Of a DNA stretch of 64,000 nucleotides, positions 9,531 to 20,951 are shown piece after piece (position 1 is the stretch's first letter; each line of letters begins with the position of its first letter). The notes beneath the pieces are model-generated. The model did no database searches and was not told the DNA's origin. It worked only from the letters and a program-made list of their open reading frames with translations. Where the stretch lies: NCBI GenBank assembly GCA_023078555.1, contig CM041200.1:5646861-5710860 (forward strand), in the 5' to 3' direction. This stretch comes from Ulva prolifera. Taxonomy: Eukaryota; Chlorophyta; Ulvophyceae; Ulvales; Ulvaceae. Made by a program: the position numbers and the translations under genes.

Positions 9531-12180
9531 GCACTATGCACCGAGTAGCAATCGTGCAGACATAAAATTGCAAAAGAAGCCTGTTGCAAGGACCTTCTAT
9601 CTTCCATGGCTCCTACTTGAAGTCAGAGCATCTGATCATGCGTCAACCAGTTCGCACTGAGTGCGTGCATGAGCCCCGGTATCACCCCGGGTCTGAGCCC
9701 CCGGTACACCACGCGTACAACACTAAAGTTCGCTGCGCGAGCTGCGTTTGTGAGGACAAAGTCAGAGGCAGGTAGCACCACGAGCAATCAGCGTGGCGCA
9801 AGTCGCACAACATGATCAACCCAGTCCAAGCTCCTCACATCCCCACATGTCGCGGTACAGCAAGCAGCGAGCTGTGTGGTCCACATGCATGTCTCTGATC
9901 ATGCCTGTGCACAGGACCTTGCCAGAGGCGACTCGTGGCAGCCAGGTGTGCGTTGATTAGCTGTGAACAAATTTTACTCTGTCCACCCCCACAGGTGCTC
10001 AGGCCGATGCCCTTATGGGTATGACATTATGCCTAAGACGTGATTTTATGGCAGTCTCCGCAGGCCGCACAAAATCTTGACACGACCTACCGTAAGTGTG
10101 GGAGGCCAGCCGCGGCTGAAGCGTCACCGCGGCAGCAGGAGAGACTTCAAGGAAACTGAACCCGAATTTGAGCCAAGCAGAAGTCTTAAGACGAGCAGAG
10201 CAAGGGAGCAGGCTAGGTTTTCATTAGATATATGTGTAAGTTTGCTTTGCCATACAATGGCCCGGTATGTGTACCGGGCCATTGCATGGCAAAGCAAACA
10301 CATCAAGCCAAACCACTGACCAGCTGCCACACAAGGCCAGCTAGGGAGCAGACCAAGCGTGACTCAAGCAGAATTTACCACCTCCTCAGGGGAGCAGCTG
10401 GGCCTGGTAGCACAGACTGCACTGGGGCCCCCTCATGATCGATTGAGTTCATGCCATCTCAGTGTCTCTATTGCCACTACTCATGCCGACCTTGTCCCAG
10501 GGCAACCAGGCATCCCTCGAACGAGGGACCCCTCTACTTGCGCACCCAAAACCTGGTCGGACCGCCCACCAGATCACATGTAGCTTCCCGGGAATCATCC
10601 GGCTACAAAACATGACGGACCGGGTTGGCGCGCACGCAGGCCATATGTGCAAACATCTGCCACATGTGCATATGCCAGCCAAATCGCGGGATCACACCCT
10701 CAAGATCACGCACAGCTCTGGTCTCTACATATGCGCTTAAGCCTTGGCACTGTTGCACCCTGCTGCACAGTCGGCAGCTAGAACTGGACCGCGTTCATAG
10801 TCCCCTGTCACATGCAATTATTCTCTACTTAACATGCTCACAATCCAGCTCAGCTGTGGACTCGCCTGTTGCTGGGGCTGCAGCCATGGACTGTAGATGA
10901 GTGCGATGCGAGCGGTGCGTGGCACTTTCTGGTGCAGGGGCCGATACGCGGAGTCCTAGACACAGCGTGCAGCGCACTACGAGTTTTGTGAGCCCTGTAT
11001 CTACTGAGCGGGCTGCTGGTCAGGACCTGCACCAGCGGCAACTCAGGCGTTGCAGGAGGTCATGAATAGGCAGGGGCTGGCGGTGATCGCTGCGGCCATG
11101 AGGAAAGGAAACACCCCCATCAGGCATCATGCTGCGCCCTCAACTCGGCACCCAGGGCGGCGGGCGCCCATCACAAGCACACTCATCATCGTGTCGTCCG
11201 CGCACAGCGGTAGCTGTATCACCATCTTGGGCAGAGGTGAACTCAAAGCCAAGGATTCCGGCAGCACAAGCATTCGCTCATGGTCAGCCGCCAAAGGCTG
11301 TGCGGCACGCACATCTGCGGCGAGATGGCCACCAGGGTCCCCGACTTCGAACAGACCCACCTGGTCCTCACACCCACAGGATGCAGAGACCAGGTGCGGT
11401 TGCAAGCCATGGATCACGTACCATTTAGCTCACGCACACCCTATGTGCAAATGGGCGCCCGGAAACGCCTGCCGAGTCGCCCGCACCGCAGCCGGCTGCC
11501 CCATAGCAGCGTACATATAAGGTTTGCACACGCACAAGGCGAATGTGCACACCGCACAGTCGGGGATCCCAGCACCTTGAGCAGCGGGAACACACGAGGT
11601 GCACATTGCGCCGCTACTTGCGCAGGCCGGCGCTCGACACCATGGAAACTTCGGGTCGAAATACTCAATATTCTCGTCCCCATGGGCACGTGTACACAGC
11701 TGGCGCGGGCCAGCACAGGTGCTCATTGCTGTCTACCGAATGCTTATGTTTGAGAGTGTACTTAAGGCGAAATGAGCGCGTGATTCGCCGAGCACCATGG
11801 AAACGCCGCGAAGCTTGCACAGATGGTGCACCATGTCGAGCGGCATCACTATGGCCACATCAAGCGTGGCGTTCAGGCGACCTGCTACAGAGTGGTGTTG
11901 TGGTGTTTGCTCCTGAGTTTGTGTGGAGCAGTTATACATGTGCAGCGCTCTTCCCGCGCAATGCATGCGTGATGTGGAGCAGGAACGATTCTGGCCACAA
12001 AGCCCTCTCGAAGCTTGTACAGTGCAATCGGTGCCAGCGCCCGTCTGGGAGCATATGGCTAAATCTTTAGTGGAGAGCCCAACATTGTGCTTGTCCGGAT
12101 AGCTGTACCCTGAAACGAAAGCTCGCTCTAGAAGGCCAGTCTAAAGATGGTGTCCGCAGTTTGCTGCACAAGGCCGTCGG
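9531..12180. other. Intergenic region between divergent genes, no recognised gene
   Basis: This 2.6-kb stretch separates the minus-strand transporter from plus-strand HCF136, so it should contain both promoters. Open readings up to about 175 codons occur around 11050-12070 on both strands but show no motif I recognise, and opposite frames look equally plausible, which argues for chance. A long hairpin lies at 10240-10299. TGCATG-type hexamers are frequent. Confidence 0.4.
10240..10299. repeat. Near-perfect 28-bp inverted repeat (hairpin)
   Basis: The arms 10240-10267 and 10272-10299 are reverse complements with one mismatch in 28 positions, separated by the loop TGTG. The arms begin GTTTGCTTTGCCAT and end in CGGTA at the loop. 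The stem is too long and regular for chance. It has no T-run for a terminator and no coding role is apparent. It could be a small-RNA precursor, the remnant of a foldback element, or a cruciform-forming site. Confidence 0.8.
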
Positions 12181-14462
12181 GTGCGTGGTCCGTTGTGTTC
12201 CGAGTCCAAGTCATACAAGCCACCCGCAAACATCCGTATGTTCACGTATGTTGGTGCAGGTCACACTTTCAGGGTGCCCGTTGCTGGCACCCGCGCTGTG
12301 CGTGCACCCACGGTCCAATGCGGGGCCGAGGTGGATCGTCGTGGGCTCCTCGCCACAGGATCAGCTGCGGCGTTCTCTCTCGTCACTCCATCTGCAGATG
12401 CGGCTGACTTCAACGTCAATTCGAGTGAGTGGGAAGCGGTGCGGCACCCTGATCTCGAAGCACCTGCTGAGCCAGGCCCAATACGCATGCGACGGAGCTT
12501 ACGGGGCCAGAGTTGACCACAGTCAGATATATGGAGCAAGTGAATGTCAAATCAGTGGAATGTTTGTTGTTGCGTCGAACGCATTCTGGCTAATCTGGCT
12601 AACCGCGTTGTCACAGGTCTCTTTGCCAATCGAAGACGGAGTTGTTCTCCTTGACATCGCGTTCACTGGGTCGGACCCCAAGCACGGCTTCCTCACCGGA
12701 ACCAAGCAGACGTTGCTCGAAACTTTTGATGGAGGCAAGACATGGGAGCCTCGGTACATCGAGAGTGTTGATGAGGAGGGCATCAACTACCGGTACAATG
12801 CTGTGTCTTTCAGTGGCTCCGAGGGTTGGATCGTGGGAAAGCCTGGTACGTGCTCTTAGTCAGGTTTATGTTGATCATATGTGCTCTTCTGCGGAAAGGT
12901 GGGACACCTGAGTCGCGGTGATCGCATTGCCTGACCACACACTTGCCTGAATCACAGTCAAGCCATTCTACAATGCACGCCCTGGTAATACTATCTTGTG
13001 AATATCGGTTCTGCTTCGATTTTGTTCAGCAAATTGTGCTACGTTTGCTCTGTAGCAGTGCTGCTTTTGTGGTTCAGGCATCCTCCTGCATACCGATGAC
13101 AGTGGCGCCTCCTGGACGCGAATCCCGCTCTCCAACAAGCTGCCAGGTGCACCCATCAAAGTTACAGCTCTGCCAGGTAAAGGTCAGGCTGAGATGTGCA
13201 CTGAATCAGGTGCCATCTATGTCACCGATAACACTGCCTACACATGGAAGGCTGCTGTGCAAGAAACTGTTGATGCAACACTGAATCGCACAGTGTCCTC
13301 TGGAATTTCTGGAGCATCATACTATGAGGGAAGCTTTGCGAACATCGTGCGCAGCCCCAGTGGCAGCTACATCGGGATATCATCCCGCGGAAACTTCTAC
13401 ATGACATGGGCGCCAGGCGATGCATCATGGGAGCCACACAACCGCCCTTCAAAGAGGCGGCTGCAGAACCTGGGCTGGACGAACGATGAGCGGATCTGGG
13501 TAACGACGCGTGGTGGAGATGTCCTGTTCAGCGATGATGACGGCGTGTCCGCCGAAAACTTTGGCAATGCCAAGATCGGATCTCGTGGATTTGGGCTGCT
13601 TGACATTGGGTGCGCTCCTGAACCTGTATAAACATTGTCGATGATTCATACACACAAGCGTCAGGAATGTCAACCTGAAGTGCCATCACAGCCCGGAGTG
13701 TTGCTATCTCGCCTGCCTGCGTGTGCTGCCCACAGGCCCTGGCAACACCTGGGGAAGGTTGTCGAGGTTGTGCGAACGCATCAAGCATATCCATCTCAGC
13801 TAAAATCCTTTTACAATTTTTGCACTGGCACAGCAATGATGTCTGAGCAGTGTAGTGAGTAGTGCAGATGGACGTGTGTCGCACTGGCATGTACGATTTG
13901 TGTGCACACTTGTGCCTCAGCCCTTTGCATGAGCAGCTGAAACATGGCAGTGTAGCGTAGTGATCATGCATCATTACCAACTGTTGGACATCTGATGCCT
14001 CACGGACTCTGCGCCATCGAAGGTGGTTGACAATGCAGCCCGATTCGGCATTGATCCGAAATGTCCATCCTTGATTGTCGGGTGTTGTCGAGATTGACCT
14101 TGCAACCATATTGCCAGCAATGGCCTCCATCTGCTGCAGAGATTATGTGAGAGTGAAACTCCGCTTCACTGACCGTGAGCTGTAGGTTCCGGACAGACAC
14201 AGATTGCTATGCGTGCGGTGGTTCGGGCAGCCTTTTCAAGTCCACTGATGGTGGGAAGACATTTAAGCGCTTGAAGGCCCTTGATCAGGTTCCGGGAAAC
14301 CTGTATGCAGTGAACTTCACGTCACCATCTCAAGGTTTTATCCTAGGAAACGATGGCATCCTGTTGCGGTGCGCTGCTTCTGGTCTGCCTGGCAACACCC
14401 ATGACGTACCCCTGTGGACAAGTATAAAGACAATGGACAAGACAATGGGCAAGTGTGCATGA
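12181..14462 (+). CDS. HCF136: Photosystem II stability/assembly factor HCF136 (Ycf48)
   Basis: HCF136 is a lumenal seven-bladed propeller that binds newly made D1 during assembly of the photosystem II reaction centre. Four exons join in phase: 12181-12438, 12617-12845, 13078-13609 and 14186-14462 (about 431 residues). The N-terminus is a bipartite signal: a transit region, then DRRGLLATGSAAAFSL...ADA, a twin-arginine motif with hydrophobic core and lumenal cleavage site, as known for this Tat substrate. Family blocks follow: DGVVLLDIAFTG, GWIVGKPG, ESGAIYVT, WKAAVQETVDATLNRTVSSG, ISSRGNFYMTW, PHNRPSKRRLQNLGW, GSRGFGLLDIG, ACGGSGSLFKSTDGGKTF and GFILGNDGILLR. The long third intron (13610-14185) holds nothing recognisable. 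The reading extends about 25 residues past the usual C-terminus, so a further exon is possible. An alternative start at 12147 with a short intron in the transit peptide is also possible. Confidence 0.95.
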
Positions 14463-15622
14463 TAGTGCACATTTTATCACAGCATGACTTCTTTGATATG
14501 TCACATTTTGCAGCCCACTGTGGCTAAAGTGAATGGGCCTGACTTTGGCCTTCTCAATCACACCATTGCGAACTCCTGCCATGGCACATCTGGCCACTGG
14601 CATTGCGTGTGAGCCATTCGTCTTCAACGTGCATATGAATTTGGTTTTCTGCGTCAGCGCCATGCCCAGCGCCATGCTCAGTGCAGAGTTGTCACATTTA
14701 CCTTGTTTTGTTGCAGGGGCGTGTGTATCGATCACAGTGGAATTGCCTGAACTGTTCCATGCTGCTATTCTTTCTCATGTGTCAGCCACAGTATCGAAAT
14801 CATATGCAGGTACTTGTCTGCTTGAAGTGGAGCCAGATCTGACCAAAAATGCTTGAGGCTAGGGATGCCACATCATGTCAAACACATGTAATCACGGGAT
14901 CTGGAGTGAGCTCACACTCGCTATGAACATTGTTGTACTATGTATCAAAATTTAGGCGTTGTCTAATACAGTGCAGCTATTGGTAACGTAACCCAGAACT
15001 TTGCGAGTCATGTACGTGCTCCACATGGTGTGCCAGTAGGGTCCTTTTCGTGCGTGTACACCAATCTACAAAGGCACCTATATGAAATAGACGATTGATG
15101 GCCTTCCAGATGTGTGTGATCTGAAGAACCTATGACATCTACAATACCATGACCGCCTGGCTAGTGGACTATTGCCACAGACCGAACCAGCAGTTGATAC
15201 ACACTATTGACGTTCAACGATAAATGCTTGCAATATCCTTTTCGTGAAATTCGTTGTGTTGCATCCGGCTGACATCAAAACCCAAGAGTCCCAGCATGCA
15301 CTTTTTATGCCACATACCACCCCACTCGACGTCAGTCTTCCCTCTGCCGTTGCACCATCTGACGTGCTGTGCAGGCCGGACAGAGTTCCACGATTCAATT
15401 CGACAATGCACATTGAATAGGCCACTGCGGATCGCCTTGAACTGAAAAACCAGGAACATCCTAGCTGCTGCCATACAGATCATATGCTATCTGATCAACT
15501 GGGGAGGCATATGAACTGCGTGTACATTGTGACACGTAATTTATGGTGCACTGATGGGGCTTACATTGGCAGCTTTCCTGGGCTGATCGAAGGAAAACGT
15601 TGCACAAACCTCGGCAAAAGTT
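14463..15622. other. Intergenic region between convergent genes
   Basis: HCF136 (+) and RPL12 (-) end towards each other across 1.16 kb. It should contain both 3' UTRs. I see no coding motif, repeat or RNA gene here; small open readings on both strands look random. Confidence 0.4.
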
Positions 15623-16349
15623 TCAGGCTTCGGGAATCTCTACCTCACCCTCATCAATCTGCATCGACAAAAGATTTTCCTGATGTGATGAGACGTTTTC
15701 TACATGCCATGCGTTGATGCCATTTCTACAAAACGTGCACCCCAACTTGTTCCCAATACTAGGCAGCGGTAACATCGCCACAGATACAATATTTGCATGA
15801 GGAGCCACACCTTCCTCATCATCTCACTTGGGTGTGCGCCCTCGACTGTGCAACCAACTGAGACACAAGTGCCCAGAATCTCCTTGCAAGTGCCAGACAG
15901 GGCCTTCGCACAAGAACGGGGAGCCATGACCCGTGCAATTTCGATGATCTCGTTCAACTTCAAGTTGCCGTTGTGCTTGATGTTTTTGTCCTGCACAGCA
16001 AGACGAGGCAGCGTGATGCCTCCAGCAGTTTTGCTGTATGTACCAGCCCCTCCACCGGACGTACCTTCTTACGATCCCTTACGGGCTCCTTCAATGCTTT
16101 GATCACCAGAGCAGACGCTGTTGGAACAACCTCGACCTTGGCCTGGCGATTCTGTACAACGAGCTTGACGGTGACTCGGAGGCCTTTCCAGTCCTTCCCC
16201 GTTGCCTTTGCAATATCCTCACCAACCTTCTTTGGCGAAAGGCCAAGAGGACCGATCTTGGGCGCAAGAGAGGACGCTGCTCCAATCTCACCGCCCACGG
16301 CACGCACGTACACGTTGAGGACGGCGGAGGGGTCAAATTTAGGAGGCAT
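15623..16349 (-). CDS. RPL12: 60S ribosomal protein L12 (uL11)
   Basis: uL11 forms the base of the ribosomal stalk with the GTPase-associated rRNA. Three exons join in phase on the minus strand: 16349-16065 ([20 protein letters not shown] to RDRKK), 15990-15811 ([20 protein letters not shown] to HPSEMMRK) and 15658-15623 ([11 protein letters not shown] then stop), giving 166 residues, the usual eukaryotic length. The signature [22 protein letters not shown] and the [23 protein letters not shown] block are intact. The first-exon start is fixed by the MPPKF motif, preceded by out-of-family sequence. The last exon is only 36 bases. The gene is divergent from the MYB gene, with 287 bases between start codons. 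Confidence 0.97.
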
Positions 16350-16636
16350 TCTGACGATCACACGATACGACAAGAACTACCGGAAAGGCAGGACATCTCG
16401 GACAAATTTGTATAAGTAGTCTACACCTGACGCTGGTTTGATACGCTCGCGGCTGTTGCACGCGTGGATACGCGCCCATGCGCCGATGACGTCAGGCATG
16501 CATTCAGTGAACTCGGCCTGCCACCTGCCCGACACGCACTCGCCGTTCCAGCACTGCGATGGCCACCCTGTCGTAGTCCGGACATGTACAGCTTTCGTGT
16601 TTGTTTGGAAAGCGGGCTGTGCAGTTAAGTGGAATC
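16350..16636. promoter_or_regulatory. Shared divergent promoter region of RPL12 and a MYB gene
   Basis: Only 287 bases separate the two divergent start codons, so this segment must hold both 5' UTRs and core promoters. It includes a TATAAG-like stretch near 16411 on the plus strand and a TGACGTCA palindrome-like site near 16488-16495 (cgatgacgtcagg), the consensus of CRE/bZIP binding sites. The role is inferred from position. Confidence 0.4.
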
Positions 16637-17677
16637 ATGGAATCTTCGTCATCCGATATAGCCAAGGCCAGCCACGACACGGAGTCCCTCACTCTTGTCG
16701 CTGAACGACTGGGTTCTCCACCAGCCAAACAGGCTAAAAAAAGACTGAAGCATTATGTTATCATGACGCGAAAGGATCAAGCCTGGACGAGTAAAGAGGA
16801 TGCCATTCTGCTCGAAGCGTATTCGCGGCTTGGCAACAAGTGGACAGCCATCGCAACAATGCTGAAAGGCAGGACGGACAACGCTGTGAAAAATCGCCAT
16901 GCTCTGCTACAGCGGAAAAAGCATAGCCAACTTCACATCTCGAAAGACGCTGGGCGTAAACGAGCCCGCGCACATAGCGATGCACAGGTACACACGGCAG
17001 AAACAGAGAAGTTTTTTGAGATTGTCGACTTGCGATTTCTACCTCGCTCCTCCTGGTTGCCCTCGTTTGCATTGACTGAATAGAACTGCTGTTGTGTCAT
17101 GTCTTTCTGCCCGATAGCATCGCATCAGGTATTGTTGATTGATCTGCATTCCTAGGGCATACTGTCTGAAAGTGAGCCACAGCGTAGGATGTAATTCTGA
17201 GCTTGGGTCTGTGGAAGCTGATGCCGGTGTCTTGTGCAGGGGGCACCGTACCACATGCCTCGAGACCCATCGGCGTACGTTCCGCCGTCGGAGTTCTATT
17301 CGCCTCGTCCATCAGCCATTATGCCCGACGCCCTCGCGCATCGTACGCTGTATGCCCCTCACCCCTTTGGTCCGTACCTCGATCCGACACCGTATCTGCG
17401 ACCCCCTGCTATGGCACCCCATGCTGGAAGCCTCATGGGTTACACGCCTACTAGCCCCATAAGAGTGCATGCTGCGGACATCGCAGCGCATGGATATGCA
17501 CACGCATATGAGGCTATCGCCGGCCTGGATATGCAAGCAGAGTTGCGGGGCCGGTACTCCCTTCAAGCCCTTGATTACTACCACCGTCAAGCAGTGTTGG
17601 GTGCTACTGGCATCTTCCAGAATGTGGACTCACTTGGACATGTTGCTCAAGAGGGTTCGACAGGCCAGAACATGTAA
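16637..17677 (+). CDS. Single-repeat MYB-like DNA-binding protein
   Basis: Two exons, 16637-16987 and 17240-17677, join in phase (CAG|GTACAC donor, TTGTGCAG acceptor) to give 262 residues. Residues about 50 to 100 form one MYB repeat: a tryptophan in QAWTSKEDAIL, a second in GNKWTAIA, and the recognition helix GRTDNAVKNRHALLQRKK. This resembles the last repeat of R2R3-MYB proteins, particularly the FOUR LIPS/MYB88 group (GNRWTEIA, GRTDNAVKNRF), but no preceding repeat is seen in the same exon or just upstream. The C-terminal half is rich in Pro, Tyr, Ala and His (PSAYVPPSEFYSPRPSA), a plausible activation region. Likely a nuclear transcription factor; target unknown. The frame remaining open past the donor in exon 1 was treated as intron. 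Confidence 0.8.
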
Positions 17678-17751
17678 CCGCAACAGTGTGCAAGACGAGA
17701 AGACCGACTGCGTTCAGGATTGGGGCAGACCAATAGATGGTATGGTCGGTG

Positions 17752-17803
17752 TGAATGGAGGCAAATTGGGCTGGAGTTGAATGGAGGCAAATTGGGCTGG
17801 AGT
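17752..17803. repeat. Perfect 26-bp tandem duplication
   Basis: Two adjacent identical copies of a unit starting TGAATGGAGGCAAATTGG, located about 75 bases after the MYB stop codon, probably within its 3' UTR. Recent slippage or duplication is the simple explanation. Confidence 0.9.
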
Positions 17804-19468
17804 TGATGATATGGACAGGGTTCATTGGGAATTGGAATCAGCTTCACATAAGGTGGTAACTATTATTACTGTTACGAAGGTGACTCGGAACTAGGTGATG
17901 GATTTGGCGGTGGATGCATACTACTGGGAAAATAGTCAAGGTTTCACTCACCAGCTTGGCTGCTCCTCGAGACCCGGCACATGCTTCACACCATGGCATG
18001 GCGCGACATTGGCCTGTCGCATGCCTTATTACAGTTGCACTGGACGATTCAAAAGGTAGCCAGCAGTGTGCATCTGGCACTCAGTGATGCCATGTTCAAC
18101 CCAGCCCAGTCATGTGACTCGTACTCATGGATGCTTGAATGTCTGTGGCCTTGATTTTGCAGTGGCTGGCTTTCACTCAGTCCAGCTTGCGCTGACGCAA
18201 ATCGTCTCTCAGACTACCAGCACAGCATGCTGAGGTAGTTGCATACAAATGTAAACATGCCACGGCAACATACACGTCATCAAAAGCGGGCAATGAACTC
18301 ACAGACCTATCATCTAGCATTCTTTTCCTGATGCCAGGCTATGTAGCACCTTCGTGGAGCATGAGTGCTGAGTTCAGCATGTGATGTTCCGTACGGGCAC
18401 GGGTAAAGCTTGAGCTGCTGAATACCGCATTGCAGCTAGCCAACATGTATGCTTCAAGTTTTGCCGTTCAGCCACCATTTCCAAGTTTCAGATGACAATG
18501 GTGTTGTGCGATTTGCAGGGTCCTCCTGTTGAGAGGAAGAACGATGTGATAAGCTTGTTCATGCATGCCCAAAGTCCAGAGTTGTGATTTTGACTGAAGG
18601 GCTTATGACCATGGTAGGCATGAGCTCATGGCACAACAGAAGCAAAATGAAAATGTCATAGCAGAATTGCGGGGCCATGTCCATGCCTGTGCCAGGTTTC
18701 ACATGTTCAGGTGACGATAATCTGTGCTTCCACCGAGAAGGCACGAAGCTGGGCATGCATCGATGTCAGGGAGAGAGGGCGATTTTGCAGATCACACACG
18801 GGTGACCAGCTCCGGTGCAAACATAGCCGTATGCATGCAGGGGGGCTGGGGGCAGGTTCAGAATTCTAGACCTTGATGGCGTAGGGGTAACGAGGCAGGG
18901 AAGACGCCAGCTGTTGCAGCCAAAGAACTGACCCCCATGTTGGAAATTGTGTCATGCCCAGCAGGACATGTGCATTCGGCTCAACACCTTGAGGGCAGAG
19001 GGATGCACCGCTAGAGCTCATTTTGGTTGGCGATGGCAAAGCTACGGTCTGTGAAATTGTGTGCAGATGAACTGTGTTACAAGGATAGAGGCAGCAAGGC
19101 GGGTAGCACCGTGAAAGCAGCAAGCAGGACAAGAACACACCCAGCAACCCGGTCCAACGCACCCATGCCACAGAATTCAACCAGCGCACGCGAGACCCAC
19201 AGCGCCCCAACAATCGACACAAACCCCCAGACCGCCACACGCCCACACAGTCACCCCGCCACAGACACACCCAACCCGCACCCCACACCTCAATGTCCGT
19301 CCCCCATATACACACACCCCGCCCACAAAACACACACCCATCTCAGGTTCCCGGGCTCTCGACGCAGCCGCAGCCGGGGCAACGCCGCCTGAGGCTGCCC
19401 AACCGGGCACCCAACCGCCGGGGGGCCCCGCCCCAACCCCCACCCTCCCCACACGCCCAGAGCGAACC

Positions 19469-19592
19469 CGGCTAGCCTGGCGTCCCGCGCAGCCCGACTA
19501 GCCCGTACCGCATCTCACCAGAGAAAAGGCCGGCTAGCTTGGCGTCCCGCACAGCCCGACCAGCCCGCACCACATCTCAACAGAGACCAGGC
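19469..19592. repeat. 62-bp imperfect tandem duplication
   Basis: Two adjacent copies of a unit starting CGGCTAGC(C/T)TGGCGTCCC differ at under ten positions, mostly transitions, so the duplication is not recent. It lies next to the C-rich tract and about 320 bases before the hAT element. Confidence 0.8.
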
Positions 19593-20408
19593 GGTGTCAA
19601 TGCAGTCCGCCCTCCCTCCGACAATGTAATCGACAGTCATCTCACGCCATCGTGTGTAGCAAGTGGGCGGCTCAAAGATGCCGTGTCTTGCACGCTGATC
19701 CTGTCGACGCCACACCCGGACCCCGCTGTATACAGAGCTACATAGCTGCTTTATTTGCCCTTGGCATACATCATGGTACATGCAACCAATGGCATCCTGG
19801 CGGACACCTGTGCGCACTGCACACTTGTATGCTGATGCTGTGCCGCTCATCATGCGACGGCCTACAGGTTGCTTTAAGGCAGCATTTCGGGGCCGGGCGG
19901 AGCGGGAGCCTGCAGGCTAGAGCTGTAAATTTAATTTTAATCCCATTTTAATCAATTTTAACAAGCTATTTTAGTTAACTATTTTAACGTTAAAACGCGT
20001 GAGTGGCGTTAAAGGGGGTATTTTTACTTTTATTTTACTTTAACACTTTTTTTAATTTTAACCGGGCTTTAAAGCTAAAATGGCAGCCCAAAAGGGCTGT
20101 ATGTAGATGACTTTGACCATCCTCATAGGACAAACAGCTCTAGCAAAGCACGTTATATAAAGCTCAGTCACAGCTAGTCACCTAGGTAGCTACTGTTGGC
20201 TCCTAGTACTTATCTGTGCCGCTGTGCACTTGCTCATGCTTGAAGAACCACGAACTCTAGACCTCAGTTTGAATTGGCAGCTGTAAGTTCTAGACATGAC
20301 AAAAGACAAGCACACTGTTGTTCAACAACGCCGTGAAAGCAACATGTCTTTTCCCTCACTGATATCAAGGCTGCTCTCCTGTCGGGAGCTCTCACAGCAT
20401 TTCTTGGT

Positions 20409-20951
20409 GTGCATGAGACTAAGACTCTGAAGCACTTGCACATAGATAGCCGCAAATTGCAGCAGGTTGGGGTAGATGGTGAGCCGCCTGTCGCCTTTTG
20501 GATGCATCAAGTCCCAGAAAAGTGTTTGTTGAGAGAGGCTGCAATCAGAGTGATGTCTGCGAAGCCCTCCTCAACAGCTGTCGAGAGGCTGTGGAACTCA
20601 TTTGGAGACAACTTGACTGCCAAGCGAAGGTCAATGAAGAACAAGACGCTTGCAATGACAGTGTACGCCAAGATGAACGTGCACCTCCATCGACAAATTC
20701 AAGCAGACTGTCGAAGCGTGGAGCTTCAACAACGGCACCATCATGTTTGTTCAGGAGGACTTCTGAACGAACATGATGGTGATGTGGTTGAAGCTCCACG
20801 CTTCGACAGTCTGCTCGAATTTGTCGATGAAGTGGATGAGGAGGAGTTGGTGATGCAGAACATGGGTTCCGTTACATGTGACCCAGATTCTGACAGCCTA
20901 GGAGCATCTCCATCGTCGTCAAGTTGTTCAGGCGATGCAGATAGTTGGTAG
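20409..20951 (+). pseudogene. hAT transposase C-terminal dimerisation fragment
   Basis: A 180-codon open reading inside the element. Residues about 40 to 93 (LREAAIRVMSAKPSSTAVER, then LWNSFGDNLTAKRR and MTVYAKMNVHL) match the hAT C-terminal dimerisation region, where Ser/Ala-rich 'SSTAVER' precedes the helix with the R-R pair. The BED zinc finger and most of the RNase H-like catalytic domain are absent, so it cannot be a functional transposase alone. The reading then passes through the inverted duplication at 20690-20827 and ends in an acidic, Ser-rich tail. It starts in mid-domain, so the ATG may not be used. Confidence 0.8.
20690..20827. repeat. 65-bp inverted duplication inside the hAT fragment
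   Basis: Arms 20690-20754 and 20763-20827 are reverse complements with about five mismatches in 65, separated by 8 bases. As RNA this is a long hairpin. The right arm continues the acidic coding tail (EAPRFDSLLEFVDEVDEEE), so the left arm is probably an inverted copy of coding sequence inserted next to it. Confidence 0.9.

Larger units (their letters stand above)
17678..19909. other. Gene-poor region with tandem duplications and a C-rich tract
   Basis: No gene recognised in 2.2 kb. A 26-bp unit is tandemly duplicated exactly at 17752-17777 and 17778-17803. A 62-bp unit is duplicated with several substitutions at 19469-19530 and 19531-19592. Between about 19120 and 19460 the plus strand is strongly C/A-rich and G-poor, then C/G-rich; the open readings there (Pro/His-rich on plus, Gly/Val-rich on minus) are composition artefacts. 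Confidence 0.5.

Noticed and set aside
11050-12070. Overlapping open readings on both strands upstream of HCF136
   Set aside because: Both strands look equally open and no motif or splice structure supports either.
16988-17083. C-terminal extension of the MYB protein in exon 1 frame
   Set aside because: A good donor at 16988 joins in phase to a long downstream exon; the extension is read-through into the intron.
19027-19475. Pro/His/Thr-rich and Gly/Val-rich open readings
   Set aside because: Explained by the C/A-rich tract on one strand; no start context or homology.
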